Assembly (NCBI GenBank): GCA_017399915.1 | Contig: JAFQAS010000067.1 | Span: forward strand, 1 to 64,000 | From: Muribaculaceae bacterium | Lineage (GTDB): Bacteria > Bacteroidota > Bacteroidia > Bacteroidales > Muribaculaceae | DNA: 64,000 nucleotides | Reading direction: 5' to 3' | Shown: piece by piece, positions 22,501 through 30,624 of the stretch | How the letters are laid out: every line of letters starts with the position of its first letter | Position numbering within the stretch: the stretch's first letter is position 1 | Notes under the pieces: generated by a model | What the model was told of the DNA's origin: nothing | Database searches by the model: none | Seen by the model: the letters and a program-made list of their open reading frames with translations, nothing else | Made by a program: the position numbers and the translations under genes

Positions 22501-22684
22501 TTGCATTTGCGCTCTTGCTTTTCTATCGTTGGCTGACGCCCAAGATAGGCGGCGCCTCGGCAAAGCAAATTTAAGTAAACTTAATTTGCATTTGCGCTCT
22601 TGCTTTTATATCGTTGGCTGACGCCCAAGATAGGCGGCGCCTCGGCAAAGCAAATTTAAGTAAACTTAATTTGCATTTGCGCTC
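22501..22684 (+). repeat. Tandem 85-bp repeats carrying promoter-like modules
   Basis: Two copies with a period of exactly 85 bp (22501-22585 and 22586-22670), differing by very few bases, plus the first 14 bp of a third copy (22671-22684). Each copy has TTG, a 20-bp spacer and TATCGTTG (22524-22531 and 22609-22616), a one-mismatch -7 box. In the third partial copy the sequence diverges into the perfect TATCTTTG. The copies also contain GGCGGCGCC and an imperfect CAAATTTAAGT/ACTTAATTTG inverted repeat. Confidence 0.85.
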
Positions 22685-22701
22685 GGCTTGCACTATCTTT
22701 G
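22670..22701 (+). promoter_or_regulatory. Proximal fumarase promoter
   Basis: TTTG (22670-22673), a 20-bp spacer and TATCTTTG (22694-22701), 39 bp before the fumarase start. It is the third, best-matching module of the tandem array. Confidence 0.7.
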
Positions 22702-22740
22702 CAGTAACGAAATTTAAACAAACTTATAACAGATATTATT

Positions 22741-24390
22741 ATGGCAAACAAACCTTTTAAATACCAGGAGATGTTTCCACATGCTAAGGACACTACTGAG
22801 TATTATCACTTGACATCTGACTATGTTAAGGTTGAAAATTGGAATGGTCACGAAATGCTCGTTGTTGACCCCGAAGCACTAACCGTTTTGGCTCGCCAAG
22901 CTACTCACGACAATGCGTTTATGCTTCGTCGCGAACACAATGCTATGGTGGCTAAAATCCTTAATGACCCCGAAGCAAGCGAAAACGACAAATTCGTTGC
23001 TCTCACAATGCTCCGTAACGCCGAAGTAGCAGCAAAAGGTCAACTTCCTTTCTGCCAAGATACCGGTACTGCAATCATTCACGGTAGCAAAGGCCAAAAC
23101 GTATTTACAGGCGGTGGCGACGAAGAACGTCTCTCAAAAGGTGTATACCTCACTTACACCGAAGACAACCTTCGCTATTCACAAAACGCTCCTCTCAACA
23201 TGTATGACGAAGTGAACACTGGTTGCAACCTCCCTGCTCAAATCGATCTTCATGCTTGCGACGGAAACGAATACAACTTCCTTTTCGTAGCTAAAGGTGG
23301 TGGTTCGGCCAACAAAACATATCTCTATCAAGAAACTAAAGCTCTCATCAACCCCAAAACTCTCATTCCTTTCTTGGTTGAAAAAATGAAATCATTGGGT
23401 ACTGCTGCCTGTCCTCCTTATCACATCGCATTCGTTATCGGTGGTACTTCTGCCGAAATGAACCTTGCTACTGTGAAGAAAGCATCAGTTAAATATTATG
23501 ATGATCTTCCCACTCAAGGCAACGAGCTCGGTCACGCTTTCCGCGATATCGAACTCGAAAAACAATTGCTCGAAGAAACTCACAAAATCGGTCTCGGCGC
23601 ACAATTTGGCGGTAAATACTTCGCTCACGACATTCGCGTGATTCGTCTTCCTCGCCACGGTGCTTCTTGCCCTGTTGGTCTTGGTGTATCTTGCTCGGCC
23701 GACCGTAACGTGAAAGCAAAAATCAATAAAGACGGTCTTTGGATTGAAAAACTCGACAACAATCCAGGCGAACTCATTCCTGAATCTTACCGCAAGGCAG
23801 GCGAAGGCGAAGTGGTTAACATCGACCTCAACCGTCCTATGCCCGAAATTCTTGCCGAATTGAGCAAATATCCCGTATCTACTCGCCTTTCTTTGAAAGG
23901 TACTATCATCGTAGGTCGCGACATCGCTCACGCTAAGATTAAAGAACGCCTCGATCGTGGCGAAGAAATGCCTCAATACCTCAAAGATCACCCCATCTAT
24001 TATGCCGGTCCTGCAAAAACTCCCGAAGGAATGCCTTCTGGTTCATTTGGTCCTACAACTGCCGGTCGTATGGACTCATATGTTGACCAATTCCAAGCTG
24101 CAGGTGGCTCTATGATTATGATTGCTAAAGGTAACCGTAGCAAACAAGTTACCGACGCTTGTCAAAAACATGGTGGCTTCTACCTCGGTAGCATCGGTGG
24201 TCCTGCTGCTGTGCTTGCACAAAACAGCATCAAGAAAATCGAATGTATGGAATATCCCGAACTCGGCATGGAAGCTATCTGGAAAATCGAAGTGGAAGAC
24301 TTCCCCGCATTTATCCTCGTGGATAACAAAGGCAACGACTTCTTCGTTGAAATCTCAGAGAAATGCAAATCATGCGCATTGAATAAGTAA
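22741..24390 (+). CDS. Fumarate hydratase class I (iron-sulfur)
   Basis: Converts fumarate and malate in the TCA branch; in anaerobic Bacteroidales it runs from malate to fumarate, feeding fumarate reductase. The 549 residues match the fused alpha/beta class I enzyme (FumA/FumB type). Visible signatures are [10 protein letters not shown] and NTGCNLPAQ, with cysteines expected to bind the 4Fe-4S cluster, [13 protein letters not shown], and the C-terminal domain [12 protein letters not shown] and [13 protein letters not shown]. It is cytoplasmic and oxygen-labile by family knowledge. It is monocistronic: a promoter array lies upstream and a strong terminator follows. The coding region uses C-rich codons more than its neighbours, consistent with high expression. 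Confidence 0.96.
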   Translation: MANKPFKYQEMFPHAKDTTEYYHLTSDYVKVENWNGHEMLVVDPEALTVLARQATHDNAFMLRREHNAMVAKILNDPEASENDKFVALTMLRNAEVAAKGQLPFCQDTGTAIIHGSKGQNVFTGGGDEERLSKGVYLTYTEDNLRYSQNAPLNMYDEVNTGCNLPAQIDLHACDGNEYNFLFVAKGGGSANKTYLYQETKALINPKTLIPFLVEKMKSLGTAACPPYHIAFVIGGTSAEMNLATVKKASVKYYDDLPTQGNELGHAFRDIELEKQLLEETHKIGLGAQFGGKYFAHDIRVIRLPRHGASCPVGLGVSCSADRNVKAKINKDGLWIEKLDNNPGELIPESYRKAGEGEVVNIDLNRPMPEILAELSKYPVSTRLSLKGTIIVGRDIAHAKIKERLDRGEEMPQYLKDHPIYYAGPAKTPEGMPSGSFGPTTAGRMDSYVDQFQAAGGSMIMIAKGNRSKQVTDACQKHGGFYLGSIGGPAAVLAQNSIKKIECMEYPELGMEAIWKIEVEDFPAFILVDNKGNDFFVEISEKCKSCALNK

Positions 24391-24411
24391 TCAATCCTCC
24401 TTCTTATACGC

Positions 24412-24448
24412 CAACGGCTGCCGCTCCACGCGACAGCCGTTGTTTTTT
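24412..24448 (+). terminator. Terminator of fumarase
   Basis: CAACGGCTG (24412-24420) pairs perfectly with CAGCCGTTG (24434-24442), followed by TTTTTT. Confidence 0.9.
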
Positions 24449-24463
24449 ATTCTTATCAGTCCT

Positions 24464-25111
24464 TTACTTAGGTAGATGAGGCAAGATGTCGCGCACGAAT
24501 ATGTCGTGGCGTATTATTCGATAATGAGGGTGATAGGCAGCATTGAAACGGCGACTATGATGCATCACATATTTTCCTTGCGCCAACATTTCACTTATCA
24601 CCTGCGAATCGACTTCAAGATTATACATTTTAGGATATCGCTCTCTCACCACGTTTTCAATCACGCGCCATTGAGCAACCCATTTGTCGGTTACTTGCGG
24701 AGCCACTTCGGGAGCACTTGCCATAAACGCATCAGTGAGAATTTCGGCAGTAATATACCCCTCCTTTATGGCATTGAGATACACTCGACAATAATTTCCT
24801 TGCCAACCACATGGTTCGTAATATCTGCTACCTACGACATAATCGTCTGACTCAAGTTCGCTACATATATAATTATATACCTGCTCACGACTGCCCAACA
24901 GATGCGCCACGCCAAAATAATCCTGAAAACAACTCTTATACACATCTTGCAAAGTAGCATCGGGATAATCTCTCATCATAGCATCAACCGCCACCCTAAC
25001 GCGCTCCACATCAACACTATCACCACTCGTCACATTAACCATGCCCGACTGTGCATAGCTCATCACCGCCACACACACCATCAAAATATTCAGAAAAACC
25101 ACCTTCATCAT
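24464..25111 (-). CDS. Secreted protein of unknown family
   Basis: I do not recognise the family. The frame is open to an ATG at 25210, but a TATATTTG box at 25135-25142 lies in that extension. Starting at 25111 (or the next Met at 25108) gives a good signal peptide, MMKVVFLNILMVCVAVMSYAQ. The mature protein of about 195 residues is mostly helical: VRVAVDAMMRDYPDATLQDVYKSCFQDYFG, then CGWQGNYCRVYLNAIKEG with two close cysteines, then WVAQWRVIENVVRERYP. It ends in a His/Arg/Tyr-rich region, HHSRRFNAAYHPHYRIIRHDI. The conserved-looking Cys, His and Tyr could mark an enzyme, but this is speculation. Confidence 0.7.
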   Translation of the reverse strand: MMKVVFLNILMVCVAVMSYAQSGMVNVTSGDSVDVERVRVAVDAMMRDYPDATLQDVYKSCFQDYFGVAHLLGSREQVYNYICSELESDDYVVGSRYYEPCGWQGNYCRVYLNAIKEGYITAEILTDAFMASAPEVAPQVTDKWVAQWRVIENVVRERYPKMYNLEVDSQVISEMLAQGKYVMHHSRRFNAAYHPHYRIIRHDIFVRDILPHLPK

Positions 25112-25134
25112 ATCAATCCACAATTTATTCTTCG

Positions 25135-25142
25135 CAAATATA
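25135..25142 (-). promoter_or_regulatory. -7 box of the unknown secreted protein
   Basis: TATATTTG on the minus strand, 24 bp before the preferred start at 25111. It argues against the longer frame starting at 25210. Confidence 0.5.
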
Positions 25143-25254
25143 ACAAATATCCACAAATCCACCCCACCATGCAAGCCAAATTTGAGGAAGCCCACGTGAT
25201 AAAATCTCAACTCGGCACTAGTGATGATGAATAATTAACGGCCTATAAAACAAA

Positions 25255-25290
25255 TGCTCGGACATGGATATTTAAAACCCTTTCCGAGCA
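25255..25290 (-). terminator. Terminator of the porin-like gene
   Basis: TGCTCGGA (25255-25262) pairs with TCCGAGCA (25283-25290). TTTGTTTTAT follows on the minus strand. Confidence 0.7.
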
Positions 25291-25313
25291 TACTTATATT
25301 AATATATTCTATT

Positions 25314-25937
25314 TTAGAACATATAAGTTGCAGAAATTGTCCAAGAATTTTTCTTGCTATCAATATCGGTCCACTGACCTTTAAACCCAAATGTTTCATA
25401 GGCATTAGTCAATGCTAGACCATAGTTAACACCCACTTGAAACTTTTCAAATAACTCAACGCCTAAACCAAAATTCCAATCGAATACAGCCGTTTTGCAT
25501 CTTATGTGGTTAACAGCAATCTGTCTTTCTCCCGCGATGACTGACAAGGCCGGTCCGGTAGTGAGATATGGTGTTACCACTTTGCGGGCGACAGGCAAAC
25601 CAATTTTCCATTTAAAGTTTACAGGCAATTCCATGAAATGAGTTTTATACTCTACTGGCGTTGGAAGGATACTATTTGCATTGTCATTAAATGCAGTCTT
25701 CACATAAAAATACATCAAAGACACATCAATGCCAACATTTGTTTTAGGAAACATATACTCGAGCATCAATCCTCCGGTAATACCAGTGTTAGTAGCATCT
25801 TCATATCGTTCGTTATTGAAGTTTATATCATTTATTTTTGCGCCAATTTTTGCGCCAAAAGAAATTTGAGCAGAAACTGTTCCTGCGAATGCTACTAATG
25901 CAATAGCAACTGCAATAAATCGTTTAATAGTTTTCAT
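25314..25937 (-). CDS. PorT-family outer-membrane beta-barrel protein
   Basis: Outer-membrane protein of 207 residues. A signal peptide (ending GTVSAQ near residue 23) is followed by ISFGAKIGAKINDINFNNE, the typical first strand of Bacteroidota PorT/OMP_b-brl_2 barrels. Alternating amphipathic strands follow (GLMLEYMF, IGVDVSLMYFYVK, FMELPVNFKWKIG, PYLTTGPALSV, VGVNYGLALTN). The protein ends in an aromatic residue (TWTISATYMF-like), the usual signal for barrel insertion by BamA. These are structural or sensing porin-like proteins; no substrate can be named. It has its own promoter and terminator. Confidence 0.87.
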   Translation of the reverse strand: MKTIKRFIAVAIALVAFAGTVSAQISFGAKIGAKINDINFNNERYEDATNTGITGGLMLEYMFPKTNVGIDVSLMYFYVKTAFNDNANSILPTPVEYKTHFMELPVNFKWKIGLPVARKVVTPYLTTGPALSVIAGERQIAVNHIRCKTAVFDWNFGLGVELFEKFQVGVNYGLALTNAYETFGFKGQWTDIDSKKNSWTISATYMF

Positions 25938-26021
25938 TTCGTTTTATTTTTATGTTATTAATATCATTTATTTTAGCAACTATCTTCTATTAATTGCTTC
26001 CCAAAAAAATTCTTACTTTCG

Positions 26022-26053
26022 CAAATTTAAGAAACATTTTCCTATATTGCAAA
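26022..26053 (-). promoter_or_regulatory. Promoter of the PorT-family gene
   Basis: The minus strand has TTTG (26050-26053), a 20-bp spacer and TAAATTTG (26022-26029), 85 bp before the start codon. Confidence 0.6.
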
Positions 26054-26194
26054 CTTCAAATAGAGCCACCGTACATAGTGAAATACAAGTCCTTAACTAT
26101 CTGTCAATTATACATTTTTACAACTCAATACTCTAACGATATAGATATTTAGTAAATATATACTATAGTTATATAAACCCACTACTTCCTAGTT

Positions 26195-28276
26195 TTATTC
26201 CATAATGGCTGTTCCTACACTTTCTATTGCTTCAATCTCATTCCCTCTTTTAATCTTTTTACCATAACCGAATGTATATGTAGCAGAAAACATCATATAT
26301 GCATGAGCATTTGATGAATAACTAATTATTTTCTTTGAATATAATGGAGTATTAAGTGTTCCCCAACCATCGTCATATTTATATCTAAGGAAGTTATTAA
26401 CCGACAATCCAATATTCCACGAACCATTTGCCCAGCCCACTTGCATCTGATAGTTACTTCTATTAGTATTATAGCCACCGGTCATTTGATTCATAGCATG
26501 ATTTCTTGTTGCATAATATGCTGAAATCCTAAAATCATTCCAATAGTACTGCCCATATAAACTACATGAAAACTTAGTACACTCCTCATCGATATCCCCT
26601 GTTGATGAATAGTTATTCAATGCCGGACGAATTTGAAATATCAATTTATTATCTAACAATTTTAATGTCGCATTAACTCCAACTTGCGTCCTTGTAAAAT
26701 CACCACTATTACGAAATGTTCGTATTATGTAGCGCCCCTCATCATATATGTCATATAAGGCAACGGCTCTATTATAAATACCATAATAACTCGCAAAACC
26801 TTGCATCATAAATTTATTTTGTGGCATAAATGTATAAGTGCTATTAATCGTTACATGTCGAGAATTTTGCAACAACGGATTCCCTGTTTGAAATAACAAC
26901 TCATTACTTTGTATTATATTAGGTGACCGTTGCGATTGATTAGGTGAACTTGTTGCATATTGAAACCACAAATTTAATCTATTTCTTTTATTTGGAGACC
27001 ATGATGCCGACAAATGAGCAAATGGATATAAATCATCATACCGCACTGCGTTAACATTAAATAATTCTCCGGCAACCCCGGCATCAGCATCTACACTAAA
27101 TTTTGGCATATTAAGAGCATATGCAACAGATGCTCCATAATATGAATTTGTGAAATCGGTATCATATGGCGATGTCCCTAAATATGAGACATTGTATATA
27201 TTTGAGCCTCCCAATAATACTAATTTTGCCGTATTTATTTGATTTATTCGCTTTATTACTTGGGCACTCGCTCTAAGATTATAAACATCTTCCTTAGCAT
27301 CATTAACAATTGGAATGACACTGGGTATATCTGTTGAATATTTACTAAAAGAATTATTATGCGCATAAGTTAAACGCGGATAAAACACAATACTCCACGA
27401 TTTTGGCAACGAGATAAAATAGTTGCCGTTCCACGATATAACCCTGTTTATTTGAGGAGATTCATTTTCATATTTATATGCCACATTATTAGATGGTTCA
27501 AATGAAAGTTGGCCTTGTTGAGAATCTTCAAATTGATTGTTTATTGAAAAACCTACAGTATTTACTATCTGCACATTTTTGGAAACATATGACGCCCTAA
27601 TTGATAATGGGACCTTAGTATATTTAAATTCTGAAGAAAGCCATTCTTGATTACGATTTATTTCTCCTAAGGGCAATTTAAATGTTGAATATTCCGAGAT
27701 TCCACTTTTCTTAGTATTTGCAAAATCCCATCCTACATATAAATCATATACCATCTTGCGATATGCAAATTTTGAGTATACCAATCCTTTATTTACAAAA
27801 CCTGATATAGCAAATTGATTGCCAGAAATTTTCGTATAACCACCATATTCATATTCATGAACTATTATATTTACAGCATGTGGTACTCCTTGAAAACGAG
27901 GATCAATAGGAAAGTCATAATATTCAACTTTTAACACATCGGTTGTTTTCAAACCTTGCATCTCATTAGACGACACTCTCAAATAATTTATAAAAATCGC
28001 AACATTTTGACCTGCAGGAGTAGTCACTGCCTTTGATATTGGATTGACTGCCAACTGAGGAATTGCCATTTGCAACAATAAATCAGATACATCTTGAGCA
28101 GATTTTTTAATTTTTGCAGTAGGTATATATGTCGTTACATTTGCAGTAGTGCGTTGAAGTTCTGCTTCAACAACAACTTCGTTTAATGTATCAGACTTTA
28201 CTGTATCAGCCTTCTCCATTTGTGCCAACATTACAATCGGACACAAATATAATTGTATTAACAGCAAACGTCTCAT
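26195..28276 (-). CDS. Outer-membrane beta-barrel receptor-like protein (TonB-dependent receptor fold)
   Basis: Outer-membrane protein of 693 residues. A signal peptide (MRRLLLIQLYLCPIVMLAQ) precedes a plug-like region with LNEVVVEAELQRTTANVTTY and DVSDLLLQM...PQLAVNP, resembling the plug of TonB-dependent receptors but without the N-terminal carboxypeptidase-regulatory domain. Roughly 500 residues of amphipathic strands follow. The last strands (AYMMFSATYTFGYGKK) form the barrel end, with a short cytoplasm-like tail beyond, as in the OMP_b-brl_3 family. It is the last gene of the sigma-factor operon and overlaps the preceding gene by 71 bp. Choosing a later start would remove the signal peptide, so the overlap looks genuine. 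The substrate is unknown; regulation by the linked sigma factor is inferred. Confidence 0.85.
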   Translation of the reverse strand: MRRLLLIQLYLCPIVMLAQMEKADTVKSDTLNEVVVEAELQRTTANVTTYIPTAKIKKSAQDVSDLLLQMAIPQLAVNPISKAVTTPAGQNVAIFINYLRVSSNEMQGLKTTDVLKVEYYDFPIDPRFQGVPHAVNIIVHEYEYGGYTKISGNQFAISGFVNKGLVYSKFAYRKMVYDLYVGWDFANTKKSGISEYSTFKLPLGEINRNQEWLSSEFKYTKVPLSIRASYVSKNVQIVNTVGFSINNQFEDSQQGQLSFEPSNNVAYKYENESPQINRVISWNGNYFISLPKSWSIVFYPRLTYAHNNSFSKYSTDIPSVIPIVNDAKEDVYNLRASAQVIKRINQINTAKLVLLGGSNIYNVSYLGTSPYDTDFTNSYYGASVAYALNMPKFSVDADAGVAGELFNVNAVRYDDLYPFAHLSASWSPNKRNRLNLWFQYATSSPNQSQRSPNIIQSNELLFQTGNPLLQNSRHVTINSTYTFMPQNKFMMQGFASYYGIYNRAVALYDIYDEGRYIIRTFRNSGDFTRTQVGVNATLKLLDNKLIFQIRPALNNYSSTGDIDEECTKFSCSLYGQYYWNDFRISAYYATRNHAMNQMTGGYNTNRSNYQMQVGWANGSWNIGLSVNNFLRYKYDDGWGTLNTPLYSKKIISYSSNAHAYMMFSATYTFGYGKKIKRGNEIEAIESVGTAIME

Positions 28277-28727
28277 AATCAGAATGTGTATTTATAAGCC
28301 TTTCTATCATTGCGTCCCAATCGGGAAAGCTACCATCGCAAGCCTTATATCCGGTCTTTTTTATCATAATTGACCAATTATCTTTGCGACTTAGGAAAGC
28401 TCCTATTTCTAATGTATTTTCACCCGAGCCATCTGAGAATTTTATTATAACACAATTAGTCAGCACCTTATATGACACAGAGTTCTCGCGTTCAGCAGAA
28501 ATGGCTTCAAGTAATTTTTCTCTTAAATTTTTATTATAAAACGTAACATGTTTACTTATTTTATACACCTTTTTATTTTGGGGATCACGCTTTTCTGAAT
28601 AAATCACTTTTGTAGTTTTTTCTTTCTCAATTCCTTTTACTACATGGCTAATTTTTTTCTGAGCTACACCATTTAATGACGCTACTGATACCATTAATGC
28701 AAAAATCATCAACTTCACAACCTTCAT
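28206..28727 (-). CDS. Small secreted protein of the sigma-factor operon (possibly DUF5024-like)
   Basis: Exported protein of 173 residues with a signal peptide ending LNGVAQ (residue 22). The mature part starts with a lysine-rich stretch (KKISHVVKGIEKEKTTKVIYSEKRDPQNKKVYK). It continues as mixed alpha/beta: FYNKNLREKLLEAISAERENSVSYKVL, VIIKFSDG, and a helix WDAMIERLINTHSDYE. The layout recalls DUF5024 proteins that accompany sigma factors in Bacteroides, but that is from memory. It lies 15 bp after the anti-sigma candidate, and its 3' end overlaps the barrel gene by 71 bp. Its role is unknown; a periplasmic sensor or signal intermediate is one possibility. Confidence 0.7.
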   Translation of the reverse strand: MKVVKLMIFALMVSVASLNGVAQKKISHVVKGIEKEKTTKVIYSEKRDPQNKKVYKISKHVTFYNKNLREKLLEAISAERENSVSYKVLTNCVIIKFSDGSGENTLEIGAFLSRKDNWSIMIKKTGYKACDGSFPDWDAMIERLINTHSDYETFAVNTIIFVSDCNVGTNGEG

Positions 28728-28742
28728 ATTATTATATTTTCA

Positions 28743-29261
28743 TTAATTTGACATCATATTTATTATACTCTCCCTTTCCATTGGATCCTCTACTCCTTCA
28801 AGAGTTTGTTGTAACGACTCTTCAAAAGCCTTATCGACAAGTGATTCTACTCTTTGCACTTCGGATAATATCTCAGATAAATCAGTGTTTTTTATTCCAT
28901 TTTCCATTACATAGCTACCATCATATATCTCATACAATTCTATCAATTCTCTGCTTCTTTTTTCTACTTTAATAATATTTAATCCTACGGTGAATAATAT
29001 CACAATCGAGGCAACTAATGAGATATATCGATAAACAGGTTTTAATATCCATGATTTTTTTTGTGATATTTCATCTTCATTATATTCTCTTTGCAATCCA
29101 TTATCATACCACTCCATCATTTCTCTATATTGTTCCACTGATGAGGGTATGTTAGTTTGCCTGAAGTAAGCAAACAATGCCTTTTCTTCGTCGCAAGAGG
29201 TATCTCCATTAAAAAATCGAGTCAACCACTCATTTATATTTTTGTCATCAATCATATTCAT
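28743..29261 (-). CDS. Single-pass membrane anti-sigma factor candidate
   Basis: A 172-residue protein with a cytoplasmic N-terminal half (ending near residue 75), one transmembrane helix (ISLVASIVILFTVGLNII, about residues 79-96) and a helical acidic C-terminal part in the periplasm. The N-terminal segment INEWLTRFFNGDTSCDEEKALFAYF resembles the start of Bacteroidota anti-sigma proteins. No FecR domain and no zinc-binding HxxxCxxC motif are seen. Its ATG overlaps the stop of the sigma-factor gene by 4 bp, a translational coupling typical of sigma/anti-sigma pairs. The anti-sigma role is inferred from layout and topology. Confidence 0.7.
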   Translation of the reverse strand: MNMIDDKNINEWLTRFFNGDTSCDEEKALFAYFRQTNIPSSVEQYREMMEWYDNGLQREYNEDEISQKKSWILKPVYRYISLVASIVILFTVGLNIIKVEKRSRELIELYEIYDGSYVMENGIKNTDLSEILSEVQRVESLVDKAFEESLQQTLEGVEDPMERESIINMMSN

Positions 29262-29773
29262 CTTTTCTTATTCAAAAATAATTCTTTTACTTTATTCCTT
29301 GCTCGCATAAGTGTTATTCTAATAGCACCTTCACTCATTCCTAATATTGTTGCAATCTCTTTAGTTTCAAGCATGTCTATGTGCTTCATTCTCAATATTG
29401 CCGATTGTTTATCGGGAAGTTGTGCTAATATCGCGTCTACTTGCGTGCCACTTTCAATGCGTTCAAGTTCTTCATGTGGAGAATATTCCATTTCTTGAGG
29501 TTCCTCTCCTTTATAAGTATCATTTCGTCGGCGCTTTAATACATCAAGGCACAATCGTTGCATAATAACCATAGCCAATGCTTCTATCGATTGATATTCA
29601 TCTAATCTATTGCGAATTGTCCAAAGTTTTAATAATGCATCTTGTACAATATCTTCGGCTTCGGCTTCATCATGCAAAATTAAAAATGCCTTATTCTTCA
29701 ATTTTGGACGGATTATTTTTGCTATATGTTCAAACTCCAATCGTTCCATTTCATGTATATGACGAATAGCCAT
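29258..29773 (-). CDS. ECF-family RNA polymerase sigma factor
   Basis: Alternative sigma factor of 171 residues with regions 2 and 4 only. Region 2 shows the HDEAEAEDIVQDALLKLW motif (core-binding and -10 recognition). Region 4 shows LPDKQSAILRMKHIDMLETKEIATILGMSEGAIRITLMRARNKV, a classic helix-turn-helix for the -35 element. A linker of variable acidic residues separates them. The start may be ATG 29773 or ATG 29752 (MERLEFEH). It is the first gene of a four-gene leftward operon and lies 71 bp from the divergent crcB. Autoregulation is expected for this class, but no autoregulated promoter is evident in the short gap. Confidence 0.92.
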   Translation of the reverse strand: MAIRHIHEMERLEFEHIAKIIRPKLKNKAFLILHDEAEAEDIVQDALLKLWTIRNRLDEYQSIEALAMVIMQRLCLDVLKRRRNDTYKGEEPQEMEYSPHEELERIESGTQVDAILAQLPDKQSAILRMKHIDMLETKEIATILGMSEGAIRITLMRARNKVKELFLNKKR

Positions 29774-29817
29774 CTTTTTCTGTTACACAAAAATGCCACT
29801 TTTTTTCTAAAAATTCA

Positions 29818-29825
29818 TATATTTG
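29818..29825 (+). promoter_or_regulatory. -7 box of crcB-arsC
   Basis: TATATTTG fits TAnnTTTG and lies 20 bp before the crcB start, in the 71-bp gap shared with the sigma-factor operon. The leader is far too short to hold a fluoride riboswitch. Confidence 0.55.
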
Positions 29826-29844
29826 CAAAATAACTTTTACAAAT

Positions 29845-30207
29845 ATGCTACGCGATTTTTTATTGGTAGGGATTGGAGGTGCATTGGGGAGCATGGCTCG
29901 TTATGGGTTGACATTGCTCGCCTCTTATGCCTCAATTGCTTCGGAGGTTGGAACCTTTGCGGCAAATGCGATTGGTTCGTTATTGATTGGGATAATCATA
30001 GCATTATCCAAAGGCGATTGGTATCTGCTCGGAGCTGTGGGATTTTGTGGTGGTTTCACCACTTTTTCCACATTCTCGGCTCAGGCGCTGCATTTGCTTC
30101 AATCGGGCCAACGCACTATGGGTGTTCTCTATATCTTTGCATCGCTCCTTGTGTGCATATTAATGACATGGGCAGGTATGGCTCTTGCCGATAAATTTTT
30201 AAAATAA
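29845..30207 (+). CDS. crcB: Fluoride ion channel CrcB/Fluc
   Basis: Fluoride export channel of the inner membrane, 120 residues, the normal size for the dual-topology dimer. Four transmembrane helices are visible, with the signature GGALGSMARYGL near the N-terminus, the FAANAIGSLLIGI segment containing the conserved Asn, and GFCGGFTTFSTFS, the loop that lines the fluoride pore. It forms an apparent operon with arsC 12 bp downstream, an ion-resistance pair. It is divergent from the ECF sigma operon. Confidence 0.96.
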   Translation: MLRDFLLVGIGGALGSMARYGLTLLASYASIASEVGTFAANAIGSLLIGIIIALSKGDWYLLGAVGFCGGFTTFSTFSAQALHLLQSGQRTMGVLYIFASLLVCILMTWAGMALADKFLK

Positions 30208-30219
30208 AACTCACGCATC

Positions 30220-30624
30220 ATGAAAATATTGATTCTTTGCACAGGGAATAGCTGCCGCAGCCAAATGGCTCACGGCTTTATACAAGCGTTTTACCCTGAT
30301 TTTGACGTACATTCGGCAGGAACAAAACCTGCTTCACAAGTTAATCCCAAAGCCATCGAAGTGATGGCTGAAGCCGGGATTGATATATCCACACACTATC
30401 CTAAGAACGTTGACATATACCTCAACGAAGAATGGGACTATGTTATAACAGTGTGTGGCGGAGCAAATGAGAGTTGCCCCAATTTCACAGGAAAGGTCGC
30501 CAATCGCCTACATATAGGCTTTGACGACCCCTCAGATGCTATAGGTAACGACGACTATGTTATGAGCGAATTCAGGCGAGTGTGCGATGAAATCAAACTC
30601 AAATTCGCATCATTTAATTTTTAA
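30220..30624 (+). CDS. arsC: Arsenate reductase, thioredoxin-coupled (LMW phosphatase family)
   Basis: Reduces arsenate to arsenite in the cytosol. The 134-residue protein has the phosphatase P-loop CTGNSCRS (Cys7 to Arg13), the DDPSDA motif at 102-107 and the two extra cysteines, Cys79 and Cys86 (VCGGANESC), that relay electrons. These three cysteines define the thioredoxin-dependent ArsC of Gram-positive type and separate it from protein tyrosine phosphatases. No arsenite efflux pump or ArsR is visible nearby. It follows crcB by 12 bp. Its stop codon overlaps the stop of the convergent GH3 gene by 4 bp, so no terminator lies between them. Confidence 0.93.
   Translation: MKILILCTGNSCRSQMAHGFIQAFYPDFDVHSAGTKPASQVNPKAIEVMAEAGIDISTHYPKNVDIYLNEEWDYVITVCGGANESCPNFTGKVANRLHIGFDDPSDAIGNDDYVMSEFRRVCDEIKLKFASFNF

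Noticed and set aside
22501-22684. Short CRISPR array
   Set aside because: The unit is an 85-bp direct tandem repeat without spacers or neighbouring cas genes.
29258-29261. Frameshift between the sigma factor and anti-sigma genes
   Set aside because: The 4-bp ATGA overlap is normal translational coupling and both products look complete.
29774-29844. Fluoride riboswitch before crcB
   Set aside because: The promoter box leaves a leader of about a dozen bases, too short for the aptamer.
29823-30194. A 123-codon + strand ORF overlapping crcB
   Set aside because: It is an alternative frame of crcB; only the frame from 29845 shows the CrcB motifs.
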